Assembly (NCBI RefSeq): GCF_003473485.1
Contig: NC_053042.1
Coordinates: forward strand, 43,125,262 to 43,189,261
Source of the DNA: Medicago truncatula
Taxonomy: Eukaryota > Streptophyta > Magnoliopsida > Fabales > Fabaceae
Direction of reading: 5' to 3'
Length of the DNA stretch: 64,000 nucleotides
Shown here one piece after another: positions 1 through 11,832 of this stretch; the first letter of the stretch is position 1; each line of letters begins with the position of its first letter. Position numbers and translations under genes: made by a program. Under the pieces are notes generated by a model. The model ran no database searches. It was not told the origin of the DNA and saw nothing but the letters and a program-made list of their open reading frames with translations.

Positions 1-427
1 CACAAACTTTGAAGTCCTCTCAACTATTACTCAAATTGACCCTTCAGTTCAACTTTTAACTTGACATTCATGTGAAAAAACTATGTTCATCCATATGTGT
101 CAATCCAGACAATTGGTTGATTTACTTATTAATTAAATTATAATGTTAATGAATTTTAAATCTTCCTGTATTAATAATCTTGATGATAACCGCACATCTT
201 TGATCAAACTGCATAATGTCAGCTGTTTCTTGAAATATTTCTCTTAACATTTTGAGTTTGATTGCTACTAAACTCTTGTCACATTTCCTTCCTTTTATCC
301 GCCACCATAGAAAGCCATTTACCACCTATTGGTTTGAGAATAATTCATGAGTTCCTTGTTTCTCTTTTTTATGCTCTGAGGAGACTAGCATCCAAAAGTA
401 TAAAATGTTTTTGTTTCTGGTTTGCAG

Positions 428-652
428 GTTGTTCGATCCAGATTGCAAGAACAAGGACACCACTCAGAGAAGCGATACTCTGGTATGACAGACTGCATTA
501 GAAAGGTATTTCAACAAGAGGGACTTTCTGGATTTTACCGTGGGTGTGCCACCAATCTTCTGAGGACAACCCCAGCTGCCGTAATCACATTCACCAGTTT
601 TGAAATGATACACCGTTTTCTAGTTTCTCTTTCCCCTTCTGACCCACAATAG
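428..652 (+). CDS. Mitochondrial carrier, NAD+ transporter (NDT1/NDT2) type, last exon only
   Basis: Partial gene: only the final exon lies in the window, after a TTGCAG acceptor at 422-427. It encodes 74 residues and ends at TAG 650-652. The residues start VVRSRLQEQG, the tail of the third carrier signature, followed by a GFYRGCATNLLRTTPAAVITF region that fits the last transmembrane helix of plant NAD+ carriers of the NDT1/NDT2 type. That family exchanges NAD+ for AMP or ADP across the inner mitochondrial or chloroplast envelope membrane. Assignment to NDT rather than another SLC25 member rests on remembered similarity of this C-terminus. The upstream exons are outside the window, and bases 1-427 look like the preceding intron. 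Confidence 0.75.
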   Translation, partial: VVRSRLQEQGHHSEKRYSGMTDCIRKVFQQEGLSGFYRGCATNLLRTTPAAVITFTSFEMIHRFLVSLSPSDPQ

Positions 653-2016
653 CATTCTTTGTAAAGATGAGCCCGATTCAAAAAAAGTTAGTTTAGTTGA
701 CAAATATTTCTTTTGATGATTAAATTAAGATCTCATTCTTTGAGATTCTTGATTGTTTATCACGTTAGAAGGTAGATTTCCGCCCTCCCCAAATCACACT
801 TGTGCAGGGAGTAATTGACTTGTAGGCGGACAGAGGTCTTGTTATCATAAATTTTAAAAAGTGATGATGACGATAAATGTTAAGAATGAACACAGTGCAT
901 ATTTTATTATGAAACTGCTGACGAATGAGATCCAGCAGAACATTCTCTAGTTCGACCACACTGCTTCACATCTCATGCATATAGGGTCTTCGAGTCATTT
1001 GTTTTTCTGTTAGCCATGCCAGATAGAAGTAGTACGATTGACTGCTACTACTTTATTTCTGTTGAACTGTTAAATATACCTAATAGATGATATTACCGCT
1101 GCCCCTATAGCATTGTAGTCGATAACTCTTTTTTTCCCTTCATTTTTCTGTTCTAAACAAGACGACGAAATTCAATAGTTTGAATAACTCAATCTGTGTA
1201 CACATAATTTTACTGGTATACTTTTTACTATTTTATTTACATGGAACAAAGATATTTTATTTAGAGAGCATTTGTATAAGCAGCTTACCACACAAGTATT
1301 TGTGTGCTGTTTAAATAAGCTATTTGGTTAACTTTTTTTTGTTGCTGAAATCTATTTGGTTAACTTGCGAAACTAACTTACGTAACTGTTACCTGTATAT
1401 GCTATTAGACAAACCCAAATAAACTTTGTTAATTTTTCCCTGGTTTCTATGACTACTAGGAAATCAAACTGTAACTTCCATGTCTTTACAAAAAGCACCC
1501 TATGCTACAAATGAGTTCCATTGTTGCTGTACTGCTGGGGGGTGGGATATAATGTGTGCCTTTATGGAGATATTGAATGTGATACCTTATCATCATGCAC
1601 AAGAAAGGCAATGAGGCTAGTGGCAATCACATTAATTTGAGGACTATAGTAGGTCCTTGTTAAACTTAGGTTGAACGCAACTGCCCTTAAAAAAAATATA
1701 TAGTGTCACCACTAGTTATTATCATTATAACAAAATATCTAACGTTAGAAACGATGAGAATGAAAATGTCAAGGATTGCTTTTCCTTTTAGATTTTATCA
1801 CAACATAAAAAAGTACAATAAAGAAAATGGAACAAAGGCCGTTACTGACTCAAAATGGAGGATCAATGCTTTTTGAAGAGTTGCTTTTCTCTTTTAAAAT
1901 TCTATCAAACAAGGAACAAAATGCAACTAAACATGGGGTTTACTAGAGTTCATAGATAGTTCTTGTAGGATAGTAGATATAGTGTGTCCACTTTAAATGC
2001 CTAACCTAAACGTCTA

Positions 2017-2110
2017 CTCAATAATCACTTCCCAAACGTTAATAACATGTTATTTTTCAGTGACTCAATAAGCATTTCCCAAACATTAATAACATGTTAT
2101 TTTTCAGTGG
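2017..2110. repeat. Two-copy 47-bp tandem repeat
   Basis: Unit 1 (2017-2063) and unit 2 (2064-2110) both start CTCAATAA and contain AATAACATGTTATTTTTCAG. They differ at only a few positions. Confidence 0.8.
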
Positions 2111-2554
2111 GTTCTGTTTCCCTTTTTGAACAATTGGATCAATTATTTTTAATTTTTAAAGTACATCATAACATGTACTACCAAATAAAAAGCTTCTTAG
2201 TGTTAGTTTAATGAAATGAAAATGCTTTCGAATTTAACGCTGGATCTTGTTTAGAAAATTAATCTCCTTTTCTTTGCATGATAATGCCAGATAACTCGGG
2301 CAAATTAAGGTAATGATGTTCCATCACTGTACAACTCATAAGTGGGTAGCATCCAAAGTCATAGGCATCTTTGGAAAAGACACATAGGATTGGATTCGTT
2401 TGTCATGTTCTTTCACATTCAAAAGAAACAAAGAAAAATTACCGTGGCTTTACTTTCTGATTTCTTGATGAACAAATAAACACAATTTATATTTATATAT
2501 TAGTAGTGATTTTTTGTACAGATATGATAAAGTAAGAGACTGTATTATTAGTAG

Positions 2555-2715
2555 ATAACGGGGACTCATGTTTTCTGATTTTATTGTTCTCCTTCAAAAA
2601 CAAGATATAAGAACAAGTACATGCTTTAAGCATAACGGGGACTCATGTTTTGTGAGTGGCATTAATGGTGTTGTGATATAAGAAACAAGATATAAGAACA
2701 AGTGTATACTTTAAC
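2555..2715. repeat. Two-copy ~80-bp imperfect tandem duplication
   Basis: The block ATAACGGGGACTCATGTTTT recurs at about 2555 and 2632. The accompanying AACAAGATATAAGAACAAGT recurs at about 2601 and 2684. This is a local duplication with small indels. Confidence 0.6.
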
Positions 2716-4941
2716 TTCAACGATAATGGGAAGGAAACGGACATGGCTGGCCCTAGGAGTCTTATGGCCACGGTTTAGTCGCATCTTTGATCGTTAGTAG
2801 TTCGGTATGTAAAATTGCTTAATGTGATACTTAAGTCATGATACTCTCTCGATCGATTAATATTTTTGGTTGGACTCTCTTCATATGTTTAAATCCTAAA
2901 TAAAAACATTTGATGTGATACTTAAGCTATTGATGCAGAATTGTGGTTGCAAAGAGAGAAAAAAAAAAAGGCAAAATTTTGATGCATATTACATTGCACC
3001 TAAAAACCATTTTTAATAACTCTTCACTTTCACCTTAATCATTGTTTGGTCGATCAACAATGCATAAACCTATTAAAGCAACTGGGAGTGCACTGCTTTC
3101 ATGATTCCTTTTGAAATGCTGGCTATATACCCCACCTCTTTGGGAAAGCATGGTGCTTTGTGGGGAAGAAAGAGACACAAAGAACAACTTTTTTTACTTC
3201 TTACAGGACGATTTCAGTTTGAGAACTTCAAATTAATTAACTTAGCAATTAATTTTTTACTCCTTTAAACAAAGAATTAAAAGCCACCCACTACCACGTT
3301 AATTTGGTAATGTAACAAACTATTTTTTTCCTTAAGAGTAAAGGTTAGATAATTATCTTTTGTTTATCAAACAATTAAATTATATATTTTTTTATTATCA
3401 ATATTGTACATCCATATAGCTGGTGTAATAATCTTCAAGAGGAAGGGTAATGGAAATATAATTAAGTAAATGATGATTGCATTAAAGAAGACAGCAAAAA
3501 TGGGGTCTCAGCCTGAAGTTATCCTCTAAAAAGTCACTGCTATGATGAAAAGAGTAGGTGACAATTTTCTTATATTTTATAGGTCATGTTGTGGATCATT
3601 CCCAAAAGGTTCACCTACATTTCATAAATACTAAAGAGGAATACCAACAAGATAATAATAATGTTCACACTTATTAGTTCTCTGTTTTTTTTTTATAAGT
3701 AAATATTAGTATGTTGGTGATTAGTATTATGTTAATTTTTAGGATTTGAGCACTATATTTAAATGGGTCTCGCTAATCAGTGCTCTCAGGACAATGGTTA
3801 AAGAAATAAAAAATAGTAGTTTTATATTAGAAACTACAATTTTCAAACTTTTAAAATGTTGAATTCATCACTTTTTACCACTTTCCAACACAATATTTCT
3901 ATTATTGTTCACTTAACCAATGTACTAAGAACACTCTTTAGCATTTCCCTACTTTAACATAGTGGCGGTCATGAACATTTTTAGAGGTGTGATCGCGTAT
4001 GATTCTATTTTTTTAGTGGCAAAAATAATTTATATCATAGTTAAAAGCTTAATATATTATATACCAACAAAAAAAAGCTTAATATATTTTAAAAAATGGA
4101 TATGTTGAATCATAACGGTCTTTTCTAGGTCCAAAATAATTTGTTGACAAAGTTTTAGATCTCTTATACTTCAAAGCGCACACATAAAAGAAGTTTCGTT
4201 TAGTGGCCTTATACACTTCATTTTTCTTCATAATCAATTCCTCTCTCAATTTTCTAAGAGAATGTGAAATGTTTAACAATTAAATCATTAGTAATTATTT
4301 TGCAGCAAAAATTGTGAGAATGATATTCAAATGATTAACATGACATTATTTTAGTTTGTAGAGGACGATAAAATTTTTAGTTAGGGACGACCTTCCTCTA
4401 TATTAGGATTTGTCTTGTGTCCCTCTATTTGCACGTTTTGTACTAGTTGTGAATGGGTACAATTCACGTTAAGTTGTAGAAGATGATTTTTGTTTCACTG
4501 TTTGAGAGGGTGGGTTGGGTATAAAGAATAAGATCCAGGGATTGATGAGTATTGCTTTCAACAAAATGAGTGAGCATGTGCTTCCATTGTGTGATGTGGC
4601 TTGCCATCTTTAGAGTTGACAGCATCAATGTGCATATTTTTCTACAATAAAAAAGTGATGTAAACCTCACAAAGGGAGTTCATGAATATAATTTTTATCA
4701 TATGCTATGGGTACCATCTGGGCTCACTTAACATGTGAAATTCGATCCTAAAGAAAAAGCAATGACACATAACTTTTACCTTTCAATAATAACTAACCAT
4801 AGCTATGAAGTTTTCTTAGATTAGAGTTATTCAAAATTTTAAACAATAATACCAATCCAATATTATGGTCAACCGCTGGTTTTGGGCGAATGAGAATATT
4901 GACAATGCTTACAAACAACTTTTTTTTTATACTTAATACTA

Positions 4942-5175
4942 CTACTTCCGTCCCTAATTATAAAATTCTTTTGAGAATTTTTTGTATTTTTTTATAAGAC
5001 TCATTTGTTATTTCCAACTACATTAATTATTTCTTTACATACATGCCCCTATCTATTATTCATCTTTTTCTTCAATCAACAATAAATAACATGTTGAAAA
5101 CATAAACCAACTCTCTCTCTTAAAGGATAAAATTGTAAAAACAATAGTAATTACAAACATATTTAATACAAATAT
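4942..5175 (-). mobile_element. Truncated Stowaway-like MITE
   Basis: It begins after TA with a degenerate form of the CTCCCTCCGTCCCTAATTAT terminus. The interior matches the reverse complement of the intact element at 43,345-43,638, including the shared stretch about a 4-base start in TAATTATTTCTTTACATACA. The far terminus is missing, so the copy is truncated near 5,175. Confidence 0.65.
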
Positions 5176-5329
5176 CCACAATGTAGTAATAATTATTTTT
5201 AAAGACATTAATATTACACGAATCTACGTAGATATGATAAACTTTAAATACTTATCTTTCATCCTACAAATTACACTTATTAACACTATTCTATTTTGTC
5301 AGGGTCGGCTTAATCATATTGAAGTCTAA

Positions 5330-6875
5330 GGGTGTGTTTGGTAAAAAAAAAGCTATAAGTTAGTTGATAGCTGAAAAGTTAGCTTATAGTTGAAAAGTTA
5401 GCTGATTAAAATTAAAAGTGTTTGGTAAAATTAGCTATTGAAGTGACTATAAATATAAAATGACATAAAAGGACATGCTTGTTTAATTTTTTTTAATATC
5501 ATATATATAATTTTTATTACTTAACACATTTATTTTTAAATATTTAAATATATTTCAAATTATTTTCATCTCCAAAGTAATAAATGTATTTATGAATTCA
5601 ATCGAATTTTTTTATTTAACAATTTTTATTTTATTTTTATGAATTTTATTTAACTAAACTTGCTTCACTATTATAAATTTTATATAAAATTATATGTTAT
5701 ATGAATTATGAGCATAGTAAAAAAAAAAAAAAAAAAAAGTGGACAAGAAGATTTAAAAAGCCATACATGGTAAACATGGTTAGTTGAAAAAGATAGTGGG
5801 TAATTTTTTTTATTATAATAAAATAAAATAAAATTAAGAAAAGGTTAAAATGGGAAGAAAGTATAAAAAGCTACAAGCTATAAGCTAAAAAGCTACTTGG
5901 ATTAGCTTCTTAAAAAACGCTATAAGCTAGTGAGAAAAGCTTTTTACCAAACACGTCTCATTTTATCAAAACAAGCTTATAAGCTAGTTCAACAAGCTAT
6001 AAGCTAGCTTTTTTGTGTAAGGCTGTGTTTGGTAACACAAAAAAGCTAGCTTATAGCTTGTTGGATTAGCTTATAAGCTCGTTAGAAGAAAACGTGACGT
6101 GTTTGGTAACAAGCTTTTTTCATGAGCTTATAGCGTTTTTTGAAAAGCTATATCAAGTAGCTTTTTAGCTTATAGCTGGTAGCTTTTTATATTTTCTTCC
6201 AACTTTAACCCTATTAATTTAATTAATTATTTTTTTAATTAAACAAGTACCCATGTTCATCTTTATAACCGCCCCATTTTTTTCCTTAAATAAAATGCTG
6301 TTTTTTTTAAGGAGCACTTTATATATATATATATATATATATGGAAATGCTTTATATTTTGTTATAACTAACCTGCCGTACACCACACAAAAAATAACTA
6401 GCCTATTTTTTTTTAAAGGAAAAAATAACTAGTCTATTGTACGTTGTAAAATTTTATATATTCTACCTCACATTTTGTTTCCACATTTCTCTTATTTTTG
6501 GGACTCATAAAGCAGAGATCAAAATTGTTAGTGAATTTTTTTTTAGGATTAAAGGTCGAAGAATTTTTTTATGGAGACTAAGACCAAAAGTTTGAATATT
6601 TATAGGGACCAAAAACATATTTAACTATAATTAAAAATATTAAAAAATAAATACATTATAAAAAAAATGTGTGTGTCTATATGTATATTAAAAAAAAAAA
6701 CATGTCCTTTTATGTCATTTTATACTTATCAGCCACTTCAACAGCTAATTTTACCAAACACATTATTTTTAATAAACAAGCTTTTCAGCTATAAGCTATC
6801 AGCTATCAGCTACCAGCTATCAGCTAGCTTTTCAGCTATCAGCTAGCTTATAGCTTCTTTTTACCAAACAGAGCC
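5330..6875. mobile_element. Head-to-head pair of Tourist-like (PIF/Harbinger) MITEs
   Basis: Element A (5330 to about 6018) starts GGGTGTGTTTGGTAA after TAA at 5327-5329. Element B (6022-6875) starts GGCTGTGTTTGGTAA and ends TTACCAAACAGAGCC, with TAA on both sides (6019-6021, 6876-6878). The 3-bp TAA duplication is the mark of PIF/Harbinger elements. A and B are reverse complements over most of their length, so the pair is a long imperfect palindrome centred near 6,020. Element A lacks about its last 15 bases at the junction. Element B contains a fragment (about 6530-6625) of the Mutator-like MITE family seen intact at 48,440-48,927. The interior is non-coding. Confidence 0.75.
6316..6341. 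repeat. (AT)n microsatellite
   Basis: An uninterrupted TA dinucleotide run inside MITE B. Confidence 0.9.
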
Positions 6876-7019
6876 TAAGACAAATTTTAAGATGAAATCA
6901 TTTAGAAACTCGTAATAGTACTTTAGTATAACTTTATTTTAATTTTAATTAATTATTTCATAAGTTTTAGATACAAAACTACAAATTAAACCAATGTAGT
7001 TAATTTCTTTTGATATTTT

Positions 7020-7126
7020 ATTTGGTCAAGTAGTCCAGTGGTTACAGAAATTCACCGTCCTAGATTTGAACCCCGACTCTGCATAAATTATGCATTATTT
7101 CTTACCAAGTGAGTTAAGTTTACGGA
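7020..7126 (-). mobile_element. tRNA-derived SINE copy
   Basis: Read on the minus strand it has a tRNA-like A box (AACTCACTTGGTAAG) and a degraded B box (GGGGTTCAAAT). The order and spacing match the better copies at 27,334 and 53,678. GATATTTT flanks it at 7012-7019 and 7127-7134 as a probable target duplication. Confidence 0.55.
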
Positions 7127-7518
7127 GATATTTTTTTTTCTATTGATAATAAAATCAACTGTTTAGTCTTTTATGAAACAATATTAATTTTAGAAAATAT
7201 TTTATTAAGTCTAGTAGAATATGAGACCAATATTAATGTAGTAGAATATTGATAAAGAGGATTTTACATGTACTCGTACAACAGTAAGTATTATAACGGT
7301 TTTATCAAAAATAAATTGTATCGAATTACACACATAGACCACACTTAGGTACTGTTTGGCCAGACTTTTTTCGGTCTAAAAGCTACTTTAAAATAAAGTT
7401 AAAATAAAGCTCTTTAAGAAAAAGGCTAAAGTTGTTTGGTTTCTTTATTTTTTTTAGTTCTAAAGTTATTTTTGAGTTAAAAGCTGTTTGGCAAAATATT
7501 GTACAAAACTTTGAATTT

Positions 7519-7580
7519 ATTATTTTTTGGTGGTGTCTGGGGTTCGAACCCGGGATCTTGCATATATTTATGCATTGTCT
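7519..7580 (-). mobile_element. SINE fragment (B-box part)
   Basis: It contains GGGGTTCGAACCCGGG flanked by the same ATGCATAAAT and GACACC context as the other SINE copies. The A-box end is absent. Confidence 0.5.
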
Positions 7581-9759
7581 ATAAATAAATAAATAAACTT
7601 TGAATTCATTATGAATTAACATAATAAATAAAAAAATGTCTAAAATATTTTTTGAAGGGAAAAAATGTTTAAAATATAAAAGATATATTTTTACCAATAC
7701 TATATTTACTCAATGACGTTTATTTTGTGTAACATGAATACAAATTTGTACAATATCTTTTCCAATTATACTCTATAACAAATTTTGTTATAAGAATACC
7801 ATATTTTTAGTGTTGGTCAAAAAGATAAGAATTTATATTATATAATATTATATTTGTTACATTGCTGGTGTCATTGAAAAAGATATGTTTAGTTTTTTTA
7901 ATAAGAAAAAGATATGCATAGTTTGTTACAATACAAATGTGTAAATTATATATATGTATAATTTTTTTAGGCAACTACACTTGTACTTTTAATTAAAATC
8001 AAAATTTTATAAAAATAATTATACGCATTACACAACACTAACAAAAATTATACGCATTAGCATAACAAAACAAAAAAACAGAAAAAGGAACATAAAGTAT
8101 TACTCTAAACGCTAACGTGTGTGTATTTCCGTGGTTGAAGAAAGGGAATAAAAATATTCGGTGTCATTCATTGACAGCGTGAATACAAATATTTGCGAGG
8201 TTGTGATAATCAAAAGATATTGAAATTAATATATAAGTGATAAAAAGATAATAAAATTCCTTAAAAAAATAGATAATAAACTTTAATGGAACCTCATTAA
8301 AAAATTAAATGGACCGGTTAAAAAAAATAAAATAAAATAAAATGGAAGAAAAAAGCATATTGAAAAAATAAAACAAAAGGTTGCCGGCGGGAGTTGAAGA
8401 GAGGTGCTTGTGAAATAAATTGGGAAGAAATAGTTTTTTGAAGTAGCATTCAACAACTTTTGGTTAAAGCTCATTCCATTCAATTTTATGCATTCTAAAA
8501 AAAGTACCTTTTTTCGAAGGTACTTTATTGATATTGTGTTTGGCCTAGTTTCTCCTTAAAAACATAGAAAAGCTGAAAAAAAGCCGGATCAAACGGTAGT
8601 TAGTCTTGTCTCTTCTTCACCATGTTCTATCTTGTAACCATTTTTTGTGTTTGAGGTCTAATTTAAAACTTATTGATTGGGATTAGTAAATAAAAGGATT
8701 GGGTCGAATTTTGTAAAACCCTATGGTTTTTAGATATAATCCCATTTTGGAAGTAGTGAGTAGTTGGTAGCACGTTTACTAGTAGGCAGAGGTTATGATA
8801 ATTTAAGTGCAAGAGAAAGCCGCCACGTAGGAAACGATGATCTTCCCACTCCGTCAAAATGATCGAGTTTGTGGGCCCTGTTACATCAGTGATGTGGGTC
8901 CTGTTTTAGATGCTCTTCATTACCTTAGCTATGCTCTGGTTCCGAACCACGTTGCTCTGGTTCCGAACCACTCTTTTGAATTTTTTGAACGTTACGGCCT
9001 TACAGGAGAATGCTTGCTTTCACTATTATATCCTTTTCACATGTTTATATTTTGATATTAACTTGGATCATATGCATTCAATCAAACAATTTCATAATAT
9101 CACATTTTTAACTAAGATTTTAAATTTCTCTACAAATACCTATTTTTCATAATTTAATTGAATATATATGTAAAAAAATACATCGTCAACATTTATAAAT
9201 TATTCTCTAACTTTTTAAAACTTACATGTATGTTTAATGTTCATTGTGATCTGTCAATATTGTAAAAAAGAATATATAATATCAATAAACTAAACTATTT
9301 GTTTTTTATCAATAGTTAAATATGTTTACTTTATACACGATCGTCTCCGACAATTCAGAGGTCCTCTTGTAATCTTGATAATTCTAATTTAAAAACTATT
9401 GAGAAAAAAATTCAACATCACTTAGCGTGACAAACATATACATTCTAGTCAAATATACGCGCAATTGTTCAAAAATAACTTTTACCGACAGATAAATAGA
9501 CGTTTACCTATAGATAATATATAATTGACAGCAAAATAGATGAATTATGGACTTTTACCTACGGAAAAATGACATTTAGTAACAAATTTTGTCCGTAAGT
9601 GCAATTTTTTTTTTCTTTGTTTCAAACTTTGAAGTCCTTTAAGTTTGAGGCTATGTGCCGAAAGGCTTTGATGCAGATGATATAGCCGGCCCTGACTTTA
9701 TACTATAATCAAGTTAACTGATAACATTAAAGAAGTGACACCCCCTTAAAAAAAACAGT
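7581..9759. other. Intergenic region, no gene seen
   Basis: No recognisable coding sequence. It includes a two-copy 21-bp tandem repeat at 8932-8973 (unit starts TGCTCTGGTTCCGAACCAC). Confidence 0.55.
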
Positions 9760-10093
9760 GGTGTGTTTGTTTCAAGTTTACCAAATTTATTCCTAGGAAT
9801 AACATTCCTTGGAATAAAATTCCAAGGAATTTAGAAAAAATATGTTTGGTTAGCTTTATAATATTCCTAGGAACCATAAAAATAGGGATTATAATAGGTA
9901 AACTATTTATGAATTTATTCCCATCTCCATGGGAACTTTATTCCCACCCTTTTTCATGGGAAATTTTTTCTATTCCCAGGAACATTTTATACCCGGGAAT
10001 AAAATTTAGTAAACTTGTAACAAACATAGACATATACATTCCAATCATTTTATTCCCGGGAATCAACAATTATAACTTGAAACAAACACACCC
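9760..10093. mobile_element. Small Tourist-like MITE
   Basis: The left end GGTGTGTTTGTTTCAAGTT is mirrored at the right end by AACTTGAAACAAACACACCC, followed by TAA at 10,094. The inside carries several TTCCTAGGAAT / TTCCCAGGAA-type motifs that also occur in the larger element at 25,639-26,476, so both belong to one family. A matching TAA at the left edge is not clear. Confidence 0.65.
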
Positions 10094-10946
10094 TAAAGAA
10101 GTGGAATCTTCAAAATAACTTTTTTTTAGGGGAGTCTTCAAAATAACTTGTAAATTATCCAATTAACCTCCATATTTGTTAGTTTTTTTTTTTGGAGCAT
10201 CTCCATATTTGTTATCTAAAATCCAAAATATCTTATTTTGTCACAAATGTGCTTGATCTCACTCTAAATAAATAAGACATTGAGAGAATCCGATGCATAT
10301 CAATATTGTGCAACTTAAAAATGCCGGCAATATTTAATTGAGGGCAATAATTACTTTGGTCAAATGATTAGTCATAAAAAAATTTCGATGTATCAAAATT
10401 TTAAAATATTCACTAATTATGCATTATGTTAGTCAAAATAGTCACTAACACTAAAATAATCTTTTAATGTTCAAAATAACTCTTTTTATATAGAGACTGA
10501 GATGATAATAAGTCAGTACTTATAATGGCTGATATGACAATAATATGACAATAAGTAAAATATATTGAAGAACTAATATGACAATATTAATGAAACAGTT
10601 TAACAACAGAGACTATTTTAACTAACGAATTGCACAATCATGGACTATATTGAAGTTTTGATACATCGAAAAACTATTGTGATTACTCATTACACATTCA
10701 AGGATCAAATTAATATATTTTATGTAATGATCAAATTATTTAGTTTTTTTTTTTTTTTTAAAAGATCAATTTTTAACTTGATATAAAAACACTAAATATG
10801 TACTTGACAAAAAAAAAAAAACTACTTATGCTTACACTTTAGGCCTGCCAAATGTATTGTCTCATAACGCATTATGCCCCGATGAGTTCAAAGTACATTG
10901 AAGATGTTGCTACTTGACTGACTCGAAGCCAACCAGGTTCGCCTGA
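10094..10946. other. Non-coding gap between transposons
   Basis: AT-rich with several A or T runs. No coding family or terminal repeat recognised. Confidence 0.5.
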
Positions 10947-11744
10947 GGGCTGTTCATGGGTTGGATCAATCCAAAAAACCCGTCAAACCCACCCAAAAAA
11001 ATGGGTTGGGTGATTGGGTGGACATGGTTTTAAAAAATGATAAACCCATAAAAAATAACTGGTTTTGGGTAAAACCAGACCCAAACACATTAAACCCACT
11101 TACCCAATAATTTTCATATTTTTATTTTCATTTTCATTTTCATAGGGAGGAAGGAGAATAACAAAGGTTTTGGTTATAATTTTTCTTTTAAAAAAAAAAT
11201 GGTTGTAAATCAAGTCTAATTTTAAAAATTGACGCAACAAATCCTTTACATTGAAAATCAAAGTTTAATTTCTAAAATTGACACAACACATCCTCTATAT
11301 TGAAAATCAAAACATGTTACAGCTACAAATTATGTTGTTGCACTTTTTAGTTATTTTGATGTTAATGAAATTTTTCGTCATCCAACTTTAGTTTGTTGCA
11401 AGTATTTTATGATGAAATTTGTTATTTAATATTATAACTTATTATTTTATAACGCTAAAATATAGCAAAATAAGATACACAATTTTTTTTTTAAGAAAAT
11501 TAAAAGTTTGAGTAATTTTTATGAGAAAAAAATACGAGGACGCGTCATTTAATATTAACAAAAATAAAATAAAATTTGGGTAACCCATAACCCAACCCAA
11601 ACCAAACCGAAAACTAGTGGGTTTGTCCAAACCCAACCATTAATATAACGGATGGACGTTTTACCTCACCCAAACCAGAGTATCATATATAGTTCAGATC
11701 TTGGGTTTGACAAAACCCAGTCCAAACCCACCCACGAACACCCC
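10947..11744. mobile_element. hAT-like non-autonomous transposon
   Basis: The left end GGGCTGTTCATGGGTTGG pairs with a right end whose reverse complement reads GGGGTGTTCGTGGGTGGG. The flanks carry TCGCCTGA (10,939-10,946) and ACGCCTGA (11,746-11,753), an 8-bp direct repeat with one mismatch, the length typical of hAT elements. Both terminal regions are rich in GGGTTTGG/CCAAACCC-type repeats and the middle is AT-rich and non-coding. Confidence 0.6.
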
Positions 11745-11832
11745 TACGCCTGATCTACAAAGTTTCTATTTAGACTAATGGGATTGGGGCAATAAGATCT
11801 ACTAGAAAACCAAATGTGCATAGAGATTATTT

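Larger units (their letters stand above)
653..4941. other. Intergenic region, no gene seen
   Basis: AT-rich DNA with no coding frame of recognisable family on either strand. Only short local tandem duplications stand out; they are listed separately. Confidence 0.6.

Noticed and set aside
9846-10118. 90-codon frame in the small Tourist-like element
   Set aside because: It spans the inverted end of the MITE and is composed of its TTCC repeats, so is not a gene.
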